Below are positions 1 to 6,177 of a stretch of DNA of 6,184 nt, piece after piece. The notes under the pieces were generated by a model. That model was not told the origin of the DNA and searched no databases. It saw nothing but the letters and a program-made list of their open reading frames with translations. Source of the DNA: an uncultured Flammeovirgaceae bacterium (GTDB lineage: Bacteria > Bacteroidota > Bacteroidia > Cytophagales > Cyclobacteriaceae). Each line of letters opens with the position of its first letter. Position 1 is the first letter of the stretch. Position numbers and translations under genes: made by a program. Location of the stretch: the NCBI GenBank assembly GCA_946886805.1, contig CAMPJM010000254.1, positions 1-6,184 on the forward strand, written 5' to 3'.

Positions 1-1070
1 TACTTTATGTATCTAAAATCATGGTCACTTTTTAAATCTACTAAAAACGAATAGATCAGATTTATCACATTTTCTATGTCATCCTGATGCGTGGCTTCCA
101 CGGTGGTATGCATGTATTTCAACGGCAGGGAAATAAGCGCCGAAGCTACACCCTCATTTGAATAGGCAAAAGAGTCTGTATCAGTACCAGTTGTTCTGGA
201 AGCAGCCGCTCTTTGAAATGGTATTTTATTTTTTTCTGCAACCTCAATTACCATTTTCAACAAATTATTTTGAACAGCCGGGCCGTAAGTCAGAACCGGT
301 CCTTTTCCTCCCTTTTGATCGCCACTCTTTATCTTATCATACATTGGAGAGCTTGTATCATGGCAAACATCGGTGATTATAGCCACATCAGGTTTTATTC
401 TCTGAGCGATCATTTGTGCGCCCCTTAGCCCAATTTCTTCCTGAACAGCATTCACTACGTACAGGCCAAATGGCAAAGTAACCCCATTTTCTTTTAATCT
501 TCTGGCAACTTCTGCAATCATATATCCTCCGATGCGATTGTCTAAGGCACGACCTACCCAATACCGATCATTTAGTTTAAAGATCTCGTCATCAAAAGTA
601 ATGACACAACCCACGTGAATTCCTAAACCCTCTACTTCTTCTTTTGAGGAACATCCACAATCGATAAATACATTCTTAGCGGTAGGCTTTGGCTCATCCT
701 CTTTATCGCGAACATGGATAGCCGGCCATCCAAAAATCCCCTGAACTATACCATTTGCCGTGTGAATATTTACCCTTTTTGAGGGTGCAATTTGAAAATC
801 AGAACCACCGTTTCGGGTCACATAAATAAACCCTTCATCATTGATATAATTTACAAACCATGATATTTCATCAGCATGTGCCTCTATCACCACTTTATAA
901 CTGGCTTCAGGGTTTATCACACCCACTGCGGTGCCATAGGTGTCGGTGTAGTAATCATCTACATAAGGTTTCAAATAGTCGATCCAAATTTGTTGACCAG
1001 GAGTTTCGAAACCTGTTGGGGAAGCATTATTAATGTATTTTTTTAAAAATTCAATACTTTTTTGATCCAT
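1..1070 (-). CDS. M42 family metallo-aminopeptidase (glutamyl aminopeptidase/endoglucanase-like), C-terminus cut by window edge
   Basis: This is a cytoplasmic di-metal aminopeptidase of the M42 family, whose members form large tetrahedral assemblies and remove N-terminal residues from short peptides. Reading from the ATG at 1070 gives 356 residues with no stop before the window edge. M42 proteins are usually about 350-365 residues, so only a few should be missing. All five expected metal ligands are present: H65 (in EAHADE), D177 (in GRALDNRIGG), E212 (in VQEEIGLRGA), D234 (in ITDVCHD) and H321 (in KYMHTTVE). E211 is the expected general base. RTTGTDTDSFA at 292-302 is also typical. The gene lies 175 bases downstream of the carboxyltransferase on the same strand, with no clear terminator between them, so read-through is possible. 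No clear ribosome binding site precedes the ATG. Substrate preference cannot be read from the sequence. Family assignment is very secure. Confidence 0.95.
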   Translation of the reverse strand, partial: MDQKSIEFLKKYINNASPTGFETPGQQIWIDYLKPYVDDYYTDTYGTAVGVINPEASYKVVIEAHADEISWFVNYINDEGFIYVTRNGGSDFQIAPSKRVNIHTANGIVQGIFGWPAIHVRDKEDEPKPTAKNVFIDCGCSSKEEVEGLGIHVGCVITFDDEIFKLNDRYWVGRALDNRIGGYMIAEVARRLKENGVTLPFGLYVVNAVQEEIGLRGAQMIAQRIKPDVAIITDVCHDTSSPMYDKIKSGDQKGGKGPVLTYGPAVQNNLLKMVIEVAEKNKIPFQRAAASRTTGTDTDSFAYSNEGVASALISLPLKYMHTTVEATHQDDIENVINLIYSFLVDLKSDHDFRYIK

Positions 1071-1115
1071 TGTTTCAGTTGTTTAGTAATACTATTAATG
1101 TGGTCGGTTTCGTGG

Positions 1116-1159
1116 AATTATCTCTTATCAATAAAAATCATTTAAAATTAGTCTCTTAT
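1116..1159 (-). repeat. Pair of short direct repeats upstream of the M42 peptidase gene
   Basis: Two near-identical elements lie at 1116-1128 (AATTATCTCTTAT) and 1146-1159 (AATTAGTCTCTTAT), differing by one inserted base. The shared TCTCTTAT cores start 31 bases apart, close to three helical turns. They sit 46-90 bases upstream of the M42 start codon and downstream of the carboxyltransferase stop. The same-face spacing would fit a tandem operator, but no regulator is known and short AT-rich repeats also arise by chance. Confidence 0.3.
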
Positions 1160-1245
1160 GCACCTGACCCTTTCCTAAAGTGAGAGGAGTTTGAATGGCA
1201 AATTTTCAACGATTTCTACTCAATTCTCATAGTTTCACATAAAAG

Positions 1246-2835
1246 TTAAAGTGGAATATTTCCGTGTTTTTTTCTTGGAAGTTGGTCAACCTTGTTCTCC
1301 AACATTTTAAAGGCAGAAAGTAATTTCTTTCTCGTGTTAGCAGGAAGAATTACCTCATCTATATAGCCCCGATGGGCTGCTCTATATGGGTTGGCGAACT
1401 TCTCGGTATATTCTTTAATCTTCTCCTGTAGCATTTCTTCGGGATTTTCAGCTTCCGAAATGTCTTTTCTAAAGATAATTTCTGCCGCACCCTTTGCCCC
1501 CATAACTGCAATTTCCGCTGTAGGCCAGGCATAATTCAGATCCGCACCGATATGCTTTGAATTCATTACATCATAGGCTCCTCCATAAGCCTTACGGGTG
1601 ATCACCGTCACTCTTGGAACGGTGGCTTCACTAAAAGCAAATAATAGCTTAGCCCCATTTGTAATGATTCCATTCCACTCCTGATCGGTTCCGGGTAAAA
1701 ATCCGGGAACATCTTCCAAAACCAATAGGGGAATATTAAATGCATCGCAGAACCTCACAAACCTGGCTGCCTTGGTACTGGCGTCAATATCCAAAACACC
1801 AGCGAGAGATGCGGGTTGATTTCCAACTATTCCAATACTTCTTCCGCCCAGCCTTGCAAAACCAACGACAATATTCTCTGCAAATTTCTGATGAACCTCA
1901 AAAAAACTTTCTGCATCCACAATTCCGTCAATAACTTCACGCATATCATAAGGTTGATTGGGATTATCGGGAATGATCTCATTTAATACCGGCCGGGTTT
2001 CATCTGCCTTAATAGTATATGGCAAGCGTGGGGCTTCGTCTTCGCAATTTTGCGGCATATAGCTTAGAAGCCTTTTTATGTTGTTGATACAGGTGACCTC
2101 ATTTGCACATGAAAAATGCGTTACTCCACTTTTCATGCTATGAGTGCTGGCTCCTCCTAATTCTTCTGCCGTAACATTCTCCTGCGTTACAGTTTTGACT
2201 ACGTTAGGGCCTGTTACAAACATGTAAGAGGTGTTTTCTACCATTAAAACAAAGTCTGTGATAGCAGGGGAATAAACAGCTCCTCCGGCACATGGTCCCA
2301 TTATTGCCGAAATTTGTGGTATAACACCAGAAGCCCGGGTATTTCTATAAAAAATATCAGCGTAACCGCCTAAGGATACTACACCTTCCTGAATCCTGGC
2401 ACCCCCTGAATCATTTAATCCAATAACAGGAGCACCATTTTTCATTGCAAGCTCCATAATTTTAACTATTTTCTCAGCGTGCGTTTCTGACAGAGAGCCT
2501 CCAAAAACCGTAAAATCCTGCGAGTAAAGATATATCAATCTACCATTAACTGTTCCATAGCCAGTTACAACCCCATCGCCTGGATAATGCTGTTTGTCCA
2601 GACCAAAATCTTTGGCTCTGTGCATTACAAATTTGCCCGTTTCTTCAAAAGAACCCCCATCCACTAACAGCTCAACCCTTTCTCTTGCGGTTAGTTTTCC
2701 TTTACTGTGTTGCGCTTCAATTCGTGCTTTTCCGCCTCCTAACAAGGCCTCTTTGTTTTTTTGCTCTAACAAATTGAATTTTTCCTTATTTGTCGGAAGG
2801 GTATAAATCGGAGCAGTTTTCTTTGAATCTTGCAT
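1246..2835 (-). CDS. pccB: Acyl-CoA carboxylase carboxyltransferase (beta) subunit, propionyl-CoA carboxylase type
   Basis: This subunit transfers the carboxyl group from carboxybiotin to an acyl-CoA, most likely propionyl-CoA to give methylmalonyl-CoA, as part of a cytoplasmic complex with biotin carboxylase/BCCP. The open frame extends to a TTG at 2838, but the next codon is an ATG at 2835, which I take as the start (529 residues, usual for the family). Using 530-residue numbering from the TTG, the N-terminal crotonase-like domain has [11 protein letters not shown] (113-123), GGARIQEGV (145-153) and the oxyanion segment [11 protein letters not shown] (181-191). The C-terminal domain has [10 protein letters not shown] (378-387) and [11 protein letters not shown] (415-425). 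D423 in AYDVM matches the Asp typical of propionyl-CoA enzymes; acetyl-CoA-preferring relatives carry another residue there. The C-terminus KKHGNIPL is also PccB-like. Neither a biotin carboxylase nor a BCCP gene is adjacent. Methylcrotonyl-CoA carboxylase beta is a less likely alternative. Confidence 0.93.
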   Translation of the reverse strand: MQDSKKTAPIYTLPTNKEKFNLLEQKNKEALLGGGKARIEAQHSKGKLTARERVELLVDGGSFEETGKFVMHRAKDFGLDKQHYPGDGVVTGYGTVNGRLIYLYSQDFTVFGGSLSETHAEKIVKIMELAMKNGAPVIGLNDSGGARIQEGVVSLGGYADIFYRNTRASGVIPQISAIMGPCAGGAVYSPAITDFVLMVENTSYMFVTGPNVVKTVTQENVTAEELGGASTHSMKSGVTHFSCANEVTCINNIKRLLSYMPQNCEDEAPRLPYTIKADETRPVLNEIIPDNPNQPYDMREVIDGIVDAESFFEVHQKFAENIVVGFARLGGRSIGIVGNQPASLAGVLDIDASTKAARFVRFCDAFNIPLLVLEDVPGFLPGTDQEWNGIITNGAKLLFAFSEATVPRVTVITRKAYGGAYDVMNSKHIGADLNYAWPTAEIAVMGAKGAAEIIFRKDISEAENPEEMLQEKIKEYTEKFANPYRAAHRGYIDEVILPANTRKKLLSAFKMLENKVDQLPRKKHGNIPL

Positions 2836-2860
2836 CAAAATATGGGTTTATGTGGATCAG

Positions 2861-2868
2861 CAAATATA
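2861..2868 (-). promoter_or_regulatory. Candidate Bacteroidota -7 element for the carboxyltransferase gene
   Basis: On the minus strand this reads TATATTTG, an exact match to the Bacteroidota sigma-A -7 consensus TAnnTTTG. It ends 25 bases before the ATG at 2835 and would give a leader of roughly 20 bases. I see no TTG/TTTG at the usual spacing (about 17-23 bases) upstream: minus-strand TTTG occurs at 2879-2882 (too close) and 2903-2906 (too far). The call therefore rests on the -7 box alone. Confidence 0.35.
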
Positions 2869-2982
2869 GGCAAGCTAACAAAATTTTATACGGGAATCGG
2901 TTCAAAATTAGCTAAAAAATGGCAATCGAATATTACTTTATCTACAACGAAAATTTATCCAACGCAAAAAAAAATAAAATTA

Positions 2983-3014
2983 ACCAGTGGTAAAAAAAGA
3001 TAAACGCTATAGCG
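2983..3014. promoter_or_regulatory. Two short palindromes in the divergent promoter region, possible operators
   Basis: ACCAGTGGT (2983-2991) is symmetric around its central G; with one mismatch the symmetry extends to 2980-2994. CGCTATAGCG (3005-3014) is a perfect 10-bp palindrome and one of the few GC-containing patches in this A-rich stretch. Their centres are about 22 bases apart. Location between divergent genes would suit binding by a dimeric regulator, but this is inference only and no known operator is recognised. Confidence 0.25.
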
Positions 3015-3117
3015 GAATAGATTTTGCAGAAAATATACTAAAGTATGAATATCAACAAAAGTGCATTGAATAGTTTACAAATACTATCATGTTAACTCTT
3101 TGGTAAAGATAAAGTAT

Positions 3118-3125
3118 TATATTTC
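3118..3125 (+). promoter_or_regulatory. Weak -7-like element upstream of ppx
   Basis: TATATTTC matches the Bacteroidota -7 consensus TAnnTTTG except for its last base. A TTTG lies at 3099-3102, but the spacing of 15 bases is shorter than usual. The element ends 14 bases before the ATG, implying a very short leader. It may be fortuitous in AT-rich DNA. Confidence 0.22.
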
Positions 3126-3139
3126 GCAAAATTTTCCAA

Positions 3140-4081
3140 ATGGACAATAAAATAGCTGTAATAGATTTAGGAACAAATACCTTTCATTTGCTTTTGGCTT
3201 CCATCGAAGGCAATGGATTTCAGACGCTTTATAAAGAAAAAATTGCTGTTAAAATTGGTCAAGGTGGTATCAATGAAGGTTATATTACAGAAGAAGCAAA
3301 AACAAGAGCTTTTGCTGCAATTGAAAAATTTAAAATTTTAATCGATAAAGAAGGGATAAAAAATATTTATGCGACCGCAACCAGTGCTATTAGAAATGCA
3401 AAAAATGGCGTAGAATTTACCAGGGAAGTATATAAAAAGACTTCTATTAAAATCAGAATTATTGATGGTGAACAGGAAGCCGAATATATTCATTATGGAG
3501 TGAGCAAAGCTATTAAAATTGGAAAAGAGCCAGCTTTAATAATGGATATTGGGGGGGGAAGTATCGAATTTATATTATGCAATAACCAGGAAGTTTTTTG
3601 GAAAGGAAGCTTTGAAATTGGGGCGCAGCGGCTATTGGATAGGTTTCATTACCACGATCCAATTCATAAAGAAGAAATTGAAAATCTTGACGCATATCTG
3701 GAAGAAAGTCTAATCAGGCTGGACGATATTATAAAAAAAATCAAACCTACCTCCCTTATTGGCTCATCAGGGACTTTTGATACGCTTAGCGACATTTATT
3801 CCTTTAAAAATAATATTGAAAGGACAACCGAACTCACCGAACTCCCCTTGCCGCTTGAAAGCTTCTTTGAGATGCATCAGGAAATAATTCAGAAAGACAG
3901 AACACAAAGATTGGATATTCCGGGAATGATTGAATTACGGGTAGATATGATTGTTGTTGCCAGTTGTCTGATCAATTTTATACTAAGGAAATATAAAATT
4001 GATAATATGCGGGTATCAACTTATGCTTTAAAAGAAGGCCTGCTGTTTAGTATTATTGAAAATTATCAAACTCCTGATTAG
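3140..4081 (+). CDS. Ppx/GppA family phosphatase (short form, no HD domain)
   Basis: This is a member of the ASKHA (actin/Hsp70-like) Ppx/GppA family, which hydrolyses terminal phosphates of inorganic polyphosphate and/or the 5'-gamma phosphate of pppGpp. The 313 residues cover the two actin-like lobes only. The C-terminal HD-like domain of long, about 500-residue enzymes such as E. coli Ppx is absent, as in many short bacterial members. Visible motifs are the first phosphate loop VIDLGTNTFHLL (7-18), GEQEAEY (110-116) carrying the expected catalytic glutamate, the second phosphate loop MDIGGGSIEF (135-144), and GSSGTFDTL (208-216). There is no signal peptide, so it should be cytoplasmic. No ppk gene is adjacent. 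The gene looks more A-rich than the dehydrogenase that follows, but nothing else suggests transfer. A run of eight G encodes the GGG of the second loop. Whether polyphosphate or pppGpp is the main substrate cannot be decided here. Confidence 0.93.
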   Translation: MDNKIAVIDLGTNTFHLLLASIEGNGFQTLYKEKIAVKIGQGGINEGYITEEAKTRAFAAIEKFKILIDKEGIKNIYATATSAIRNAKNGVEFTREVYKKTSIKIRIIDGEQEAEYIHYGVSKAIKIGKEPALIMDIGGGSIEFILCNNQEVFWKGSFEIGAQRLLDRFHYHDPIHKEEIENLDAYLEESLIRLDDIIKKIKPTSLIGSSGTFDTLSDIYSFKNNIERTTELTELPLPLESFFEMHQEIIQKDRTQRLDIPGMIELRVDMIVVASCLINFILRKYKIDNMRVSTYALKEGLLFSIIENYQTPD

Positions 4082-4147
4082 TCAACTTTTGTAGTCACCT
4101 TTCGCTATTGCAGACGTAAGCATTCTCTCCTCAAAAGCTAAAAATTT

Positions 4148-4180
4148 ATGATTGAAATTATTACTTTTGCCTACGCTTAA
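4148..4180 (+). other. Ten-codon mini-ORF before the hairpin, possible leader peptide
   Basis: An ATG at 4148 opens a frame coding for MIEIITFAYA, and its TAA stop (4178-4180) lies inside the left arm of the hairpin at 4177-4200. This resembles leader-peptide attenuation geometry. However, three Ile in ten codons is not a strong regulatory-codon signature, there is no clear ribosome binding site, and such mini-frames are common by chance in AT-rich DNA. Confidence 0.12.
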
Positions 4181-4200
4181 AAGACAATACTGTCTTTTAA
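4177..4200 (+). terminator. Perfect 10-bp inverted repeat between ppx and the dehydrogenase, probable weak terminator
   Basis: Arms TTAAAAGACA (4177-4186) and TGTCTTTTAA (4191-4200) pair perfectly around the four-base loop ATAC. The stem has only two GC pairs. The T run falls inside the right arm rather than after it, with A-rich sequence in the left arm, so the structure is symmetric and could act on either strand. It lies 95 bases past the ppx stop and 39 bases before the next start codon. It may end ppx transcription, or act as an operator or attenuator for the dehydrogenase gene. Confidence 0.45.
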
Positions 4201-4239
4201 TGAACCTACTATTCGTTCTTAAAAAATATCTTATTAGTT

Positions 4240-5322
4240 ATGTATTCTTATCCTGATTTAAAAAATTTCACAAAAGCTATTCTTATAAAAATGGGGCATT
4301 CAGAAAAGGATGCTGAGACTGCCGCAGTAGTTCTGCTTTCTGCTGATTTAAGAGGCGTAGATTCTCACGGCGTGGCCCGTTTGTCAGGATATGTAAGACT
4401 CTGGGAAGCAAAAAGAATAAACTCAAGGCCAAATGTAAGGCTTGTTCATGAATCTCCAAGTACGGGCGTGGTGGATGCTGATGGAGCATTAGGATTAGTT
4501 TCAGCACCTGCAGCCATGCAAATAGCGATAAATAAAGCAAAAGTAGCGGGGACAGGTTGGGTATCTGTCAACAATTCCAACCATTTCGGGATAGCAGGTG
4601 TGCATGCGATGATGGCTCTCGAAGAAAATATGATTGGCATTGCTATGACAAATGCCAGTCCTTTAGTTTCTCCTACTTTTTCACTAGAAAGGCTGTTAGG
4701 CACCAATCCTATTGCTGTAGCCATACCTGCCGCGACTGAACCGCCTTTTGTGGCTGACTTTGCAACAACTACCGCTGCAAACGGTAAGCTTGAAATACTA
4801 CAGCGCAAAGGCGAAACCGCTCCAGAAGGGTGGATTCAGGACAATTTAGGGGCGGTAACTACAAACCCTTACGCATTAAAAGATGGAGGTGCCCTATTGC
4901 CTCTTGGCGGAGACAGAGACCACGGAAGCCACAAAGGCTATTGCCTCGGAGCAGTAGTAGATATATTTTCCGCAGTACTATCAGGTGCTAACTTTGGCCC
5001 TTGGGTTCCTCCCTTTGTTAGCTTCCTTCCTTTACCTCCCGATCCTGTTGGGAAAGGAATTGGTCATTTCTTTGGAGCGATGAGAATTGATGCTTTCAGG
5101 CCGGCAGAAGATTTCCTGAAAGATATGGACATCTGGATAAAAAGGTTTAGAAATGCTAAACCAGTGGCTGGAGAGGAAAAAGTTTATATTCCGGGAGACC
5201 CAGAAAGAGCTATGGAGCAAGTAAGAATTAACGAAGGTATACCGCTGTTAGATGCTGTTGTAAAAGATTTGGAGGTTCTGTCCGAGAAATTTGATATTCC
5301 AGCTTTAACTATGAAGAATTGA
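4240..5322 (+). CDS. Ldh-family NAD(P)-dependent oxidoreductase (malate/L-lactate/ureidoglycolate dehydrogenase-like, MDH/LDH2 fold)
   Basis: This cytoplasmic dehydrogenase of the Ldh_2 (YlbC/AllD/ComC) family interconverts a 2-hydroxy acid and its 2-oxo acid with NAD(P). It is unrelated in fold to classical Rossmann malate and lactate dehydrogenases. The 360 residues match the usual family length of about 330-360. Family motifs appear in order: ADLRGVDSHGVAR (35-47) with the expected catalytic His43 and Arg47, NNSNHFGIAG (111-120), TNASP (137-141), LLGTNPIAVAIP (152-163) and RDHGSHKGYCL (226-236). A Gly/Pro/Phe-rich stretch at about 249-282 lies between core segments and may be lineage-specific. 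The ATG at 4240 keeps the standard N-terminal helix and has no clear ribosome binding site. The gene is preceded by a hairpin, so it is probably transcribed separately from ppx, and it converges on the next gene. Substrate cannot be assigned: malate, lactate, ureidoglycolate, sulfolactate and related acids are all used in this family. Confidence 0.93.
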   Translation: MYSYPDLKNFTKAILIKMGHSEKDAETAAVVLLSADLRGVDSHGVARLSGYVRLWEAKRINSRPNVRLVHESPSTGVVDADGALGLVSAPAAMQIAINKAKVAGTGWVSVNNSNHFGIAGVHAMMALEENMIGIAMTNASPLVSPTFSLERLLGTNPIAVAIPAATEPPFVADFATTTAANGKLEILQRKGETAPEGWIQDNLGAVTTNPYALKDGGALLPLGGDRDHGSHKGYCLGAVVDIFSAVLSGANFGPWVPPFVSFLPLPPDPVGKGIGHFFGAMRIDAFRPAEDFLKDMDIWIKRFRNAKPVAGEEKVYIPGDPERAMEQVRINEGIPLLDAVVKDLEVLSEKFDIPALTMKN

Positions 5323-5326
5323 AGCT
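5301..5326 (+). terminator. Weak stem-loop spanning both stop codons of the convergent pair
   Basis: AGCTTTAA (5301-5308) can pair with TTGAAGCT (5319-5326) as an eight-pair stem with one G-U wobble and a ten-base loop in plus-strand RNA. The stop of the dehydrogenase and part of the stop of the opposing gene lie in the right arm. No U tract follows, and on the minus strand the wobble becomes an A-C mismatch, so it is at best a one-directional, weak terminator. Confidence 0.2.
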
Positions 5327-5870
5327 ACAAGCTAAATCCTACTCTAACAACATAAGGTTGAGGGTAGGATGACTTATCCTGGTCGTAAATAAGGTTATAA
5401 AGCAACATTATACTCACTCCTCCTCGTGACCCAAATGGTTGAAAATACCCACCACCTAAAAATAAGGAGGGGCTATAAATCCGTGAGGTTCTTGTCTCAC
5501 CTCCAACCAGACTAAATGTTTCATAATTCAACCCTTCATACTCCGTATGAAGAAAAAACTGAGGAGTTACATTAAACCTGGAAAAAATACTTCCACCGTA
5601 GTTGTGTGTCTTTAAATCTACATTTTTATAATTAATGTACTGATAAATAACACCGATGCCGCTGGAAAACCGATTGGTAAACATGTATCCTACTCTGGGA
5701 GAAACATTAATGGCTGTATAGTTACTTCCTGCAGAAAAACCACCACCACCGCCTACGTATACTCTTTCCAGAAAGCTGTATTCTTTATCTTTCTCAATTT
5801 GTTTTTGAGCCAACAAAGTGCCAACTGATAAAAAGCATAAAATTAAGACTAGGAAAATCTTCTCCTTCAT
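5325..5870 (-). CDS. Secreted small outer-membrane beta-barrel protein, function unknown
   Basis: The 181-residue product starts with a clear Sec signal peptide: charged MKEK, hydrophobic residues 5-20, and a likely cleavage LLA^Q at 21/22. The mature part is a short polar segment (22-34) followed by alternating hydrophobic/polar, Gly- and Tyr-rich strands at roughly 35-47, 51-62, 67-81, 89-99, 103-115, 129-142, 150-162 and 171-181. That would suit an eight-stranded barrel. It ends in VGFSL, with alternating hydrophobic residues as in barrel C-terminal strands, though the last residue is Leu rather than Phe. No lipobox is present. The strand boundaries are my reading by eye. The ATG at 5870 lies 13 bases after the stop of the DivIC-like gene, so the two are probably co-transcribed. 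The stop is two bases from that of the opposing dehydrogenase. I do not recognise a named family member; structural, porin-like or adhesive roles are all possible. Confidence 0.8.
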   Translation of the reverse strand: MKEKIFLVLILCFLSVGTLLAQKQIEKDKEYSFLERVYVGGGGGFSAGSNYTAINVSPRVGYMFTNRFSSGIGVIYQYINYKNVDLKTHNYGGSIFSRFNVTPQFFLHTEYEGLNYETFSLVGGETRTSRIYSPSLFLGGGYFQPFGSRGGVSIMLLYNLIYDQDKSSYPQPYVVRVGFSL

Positions 5871-5883
5871 AGCTCACTAATTT

Positions 5884-6177
5884 TTATTCCTTTTCAACTA
5901 TTATAAACAAATCTTCCGATTTCTTTTTCATAAAGTAATTTTCCCGGGCAAATTTCTCAAGAAGCTCACGATTACTCAGTAGTTCTTCACGATCCTGTTT
6001 TACTTCAGCAATTTTTTCCTCAAAATAAGCCTTTTCGTTTTCAAGATCATTCAATTTCTTGTTCAACTTATATTGTGTCACAAGATCATTAGAATCAAAA
6101 AACAGCATCCATACCAAAAATACGAGCGAGGTTATAAAATAAAAATTCTTGGTAAATGCGGGTAATTTGGAAAGCAT
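5884..6177 (-). CDS. DivIC/FtsB-like septum formation initiator protein
   Basis: This 97-residue single-pass inner-membrane protein belongs to the FtsB/DivIC family, which bridges FtsL and FtsQ/DivIB in the divisome and helps activate septal peptidoglycan synthesis. A short cytoplasmic N-terminus (1-10) precedes one transmembrane helix (about 11-27, ending VWMLFF). A charged coiled coil follows at about 33-72 (heptad-like Leu/Asn/Glu/Lys pattern). The family C-terminal motif is EKFARENYFMKKKSEDLFII (75-94). Length and layout match Bacteroidota members. The ATG at 6177 is only seven bases from the window edge, so the promoter and upstream partner are not visible. In this phylum the gene is, from memory, often found behind enolase; that cannot be checked here. 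The secreted barrel gene follows after 13 bases, implying one transcript. FtsB and DivIC are hard to tell apart by sequence, so no symbol is given. Confidence 0.92.
   Translation of the reverse strand: MLSKLPAFTKNFYFITSLVFLVWMLFFDSNDLVTQYKLNKKLNDLENEKAYFEEKIAEVKQDREELLSNRELLEKFARENYFMKKKSEDLFIIVEKE

Larger units (their letters stand above)
2836..3139. other. Divergent intergenic region between the carboxyltransferase and ppx genes
   Basis: About 300 AT-rich bases hold no coding frame that I can support. The region must contain both divergent promoters. Visible elements are the -7-like box at 2861-2868 for the left gene, an A9 run at 2966-2974, the short palindromes at 2983-2991 and 3005-3014, and a weak -7-like box at 3118-3125 for ppx. 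I see no tRNA, riboswitch-like fold or mobile-element end. Confidence 0.6.

Noticed and set aside
158..428. Two overlapping plus-strand frames of about 70 codons
   Set aside because: They lie antisense within the M42 peptidase coding sequence, whose full set of catalytic residues is intact. Their translations are Phe/Ser/Leu-rich without any domain-like pattern.
1143..1150. TAATTTTA on the minus strand as a -7 box for the M42 gene
   Set aside because: It differs from TAnnTTTG at the final G, has no TTTG at suitable spacing, and lies in AT-rich DNA where such matches are frequent.
1169..1187. Possible terminator hairpin (CCTTTC / GAGAGG) after the carboxyltransferase gene
   Set aside because: The stem relies on a G-U pair that exists only in plus-strand RNA. 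On the minus strand, where it would be needed, it becomes a C-A mismatch, and no U tract follows.
1740..1934. Plus-strand 64-codon frame
   Set aside because: It is antisense to the conserved carboxyltransferase core and has no recognisable motif.
2594..2806. Plus-strand 70-codon frame
   Set aside because: It is antisense to the N-terminal part of the carboxyltransferase and is a shadow of its codon pattern.
4557..4739. Plus-strand 60-codon frame in another frame of the dehydrogenase
   Set aside because: It is an out-of-frame shadow inside a clearly coding gene, with no start context or motif.
4446..4808. Minus-strand 120-codon frame, with a smaller one at 4283-4540
   Set aside because: Both are antisense to the Ldh-family dehydrogenase, which has all family motifs in order. 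The Ala/Ser/Pro-rich translations are typical of reverse-strand shadows.
5032..5220. Minus-strand 62-codon frame
   Set aside because: It is antisense to the C-terminal part of the dehydrogenase and has no domain signal.
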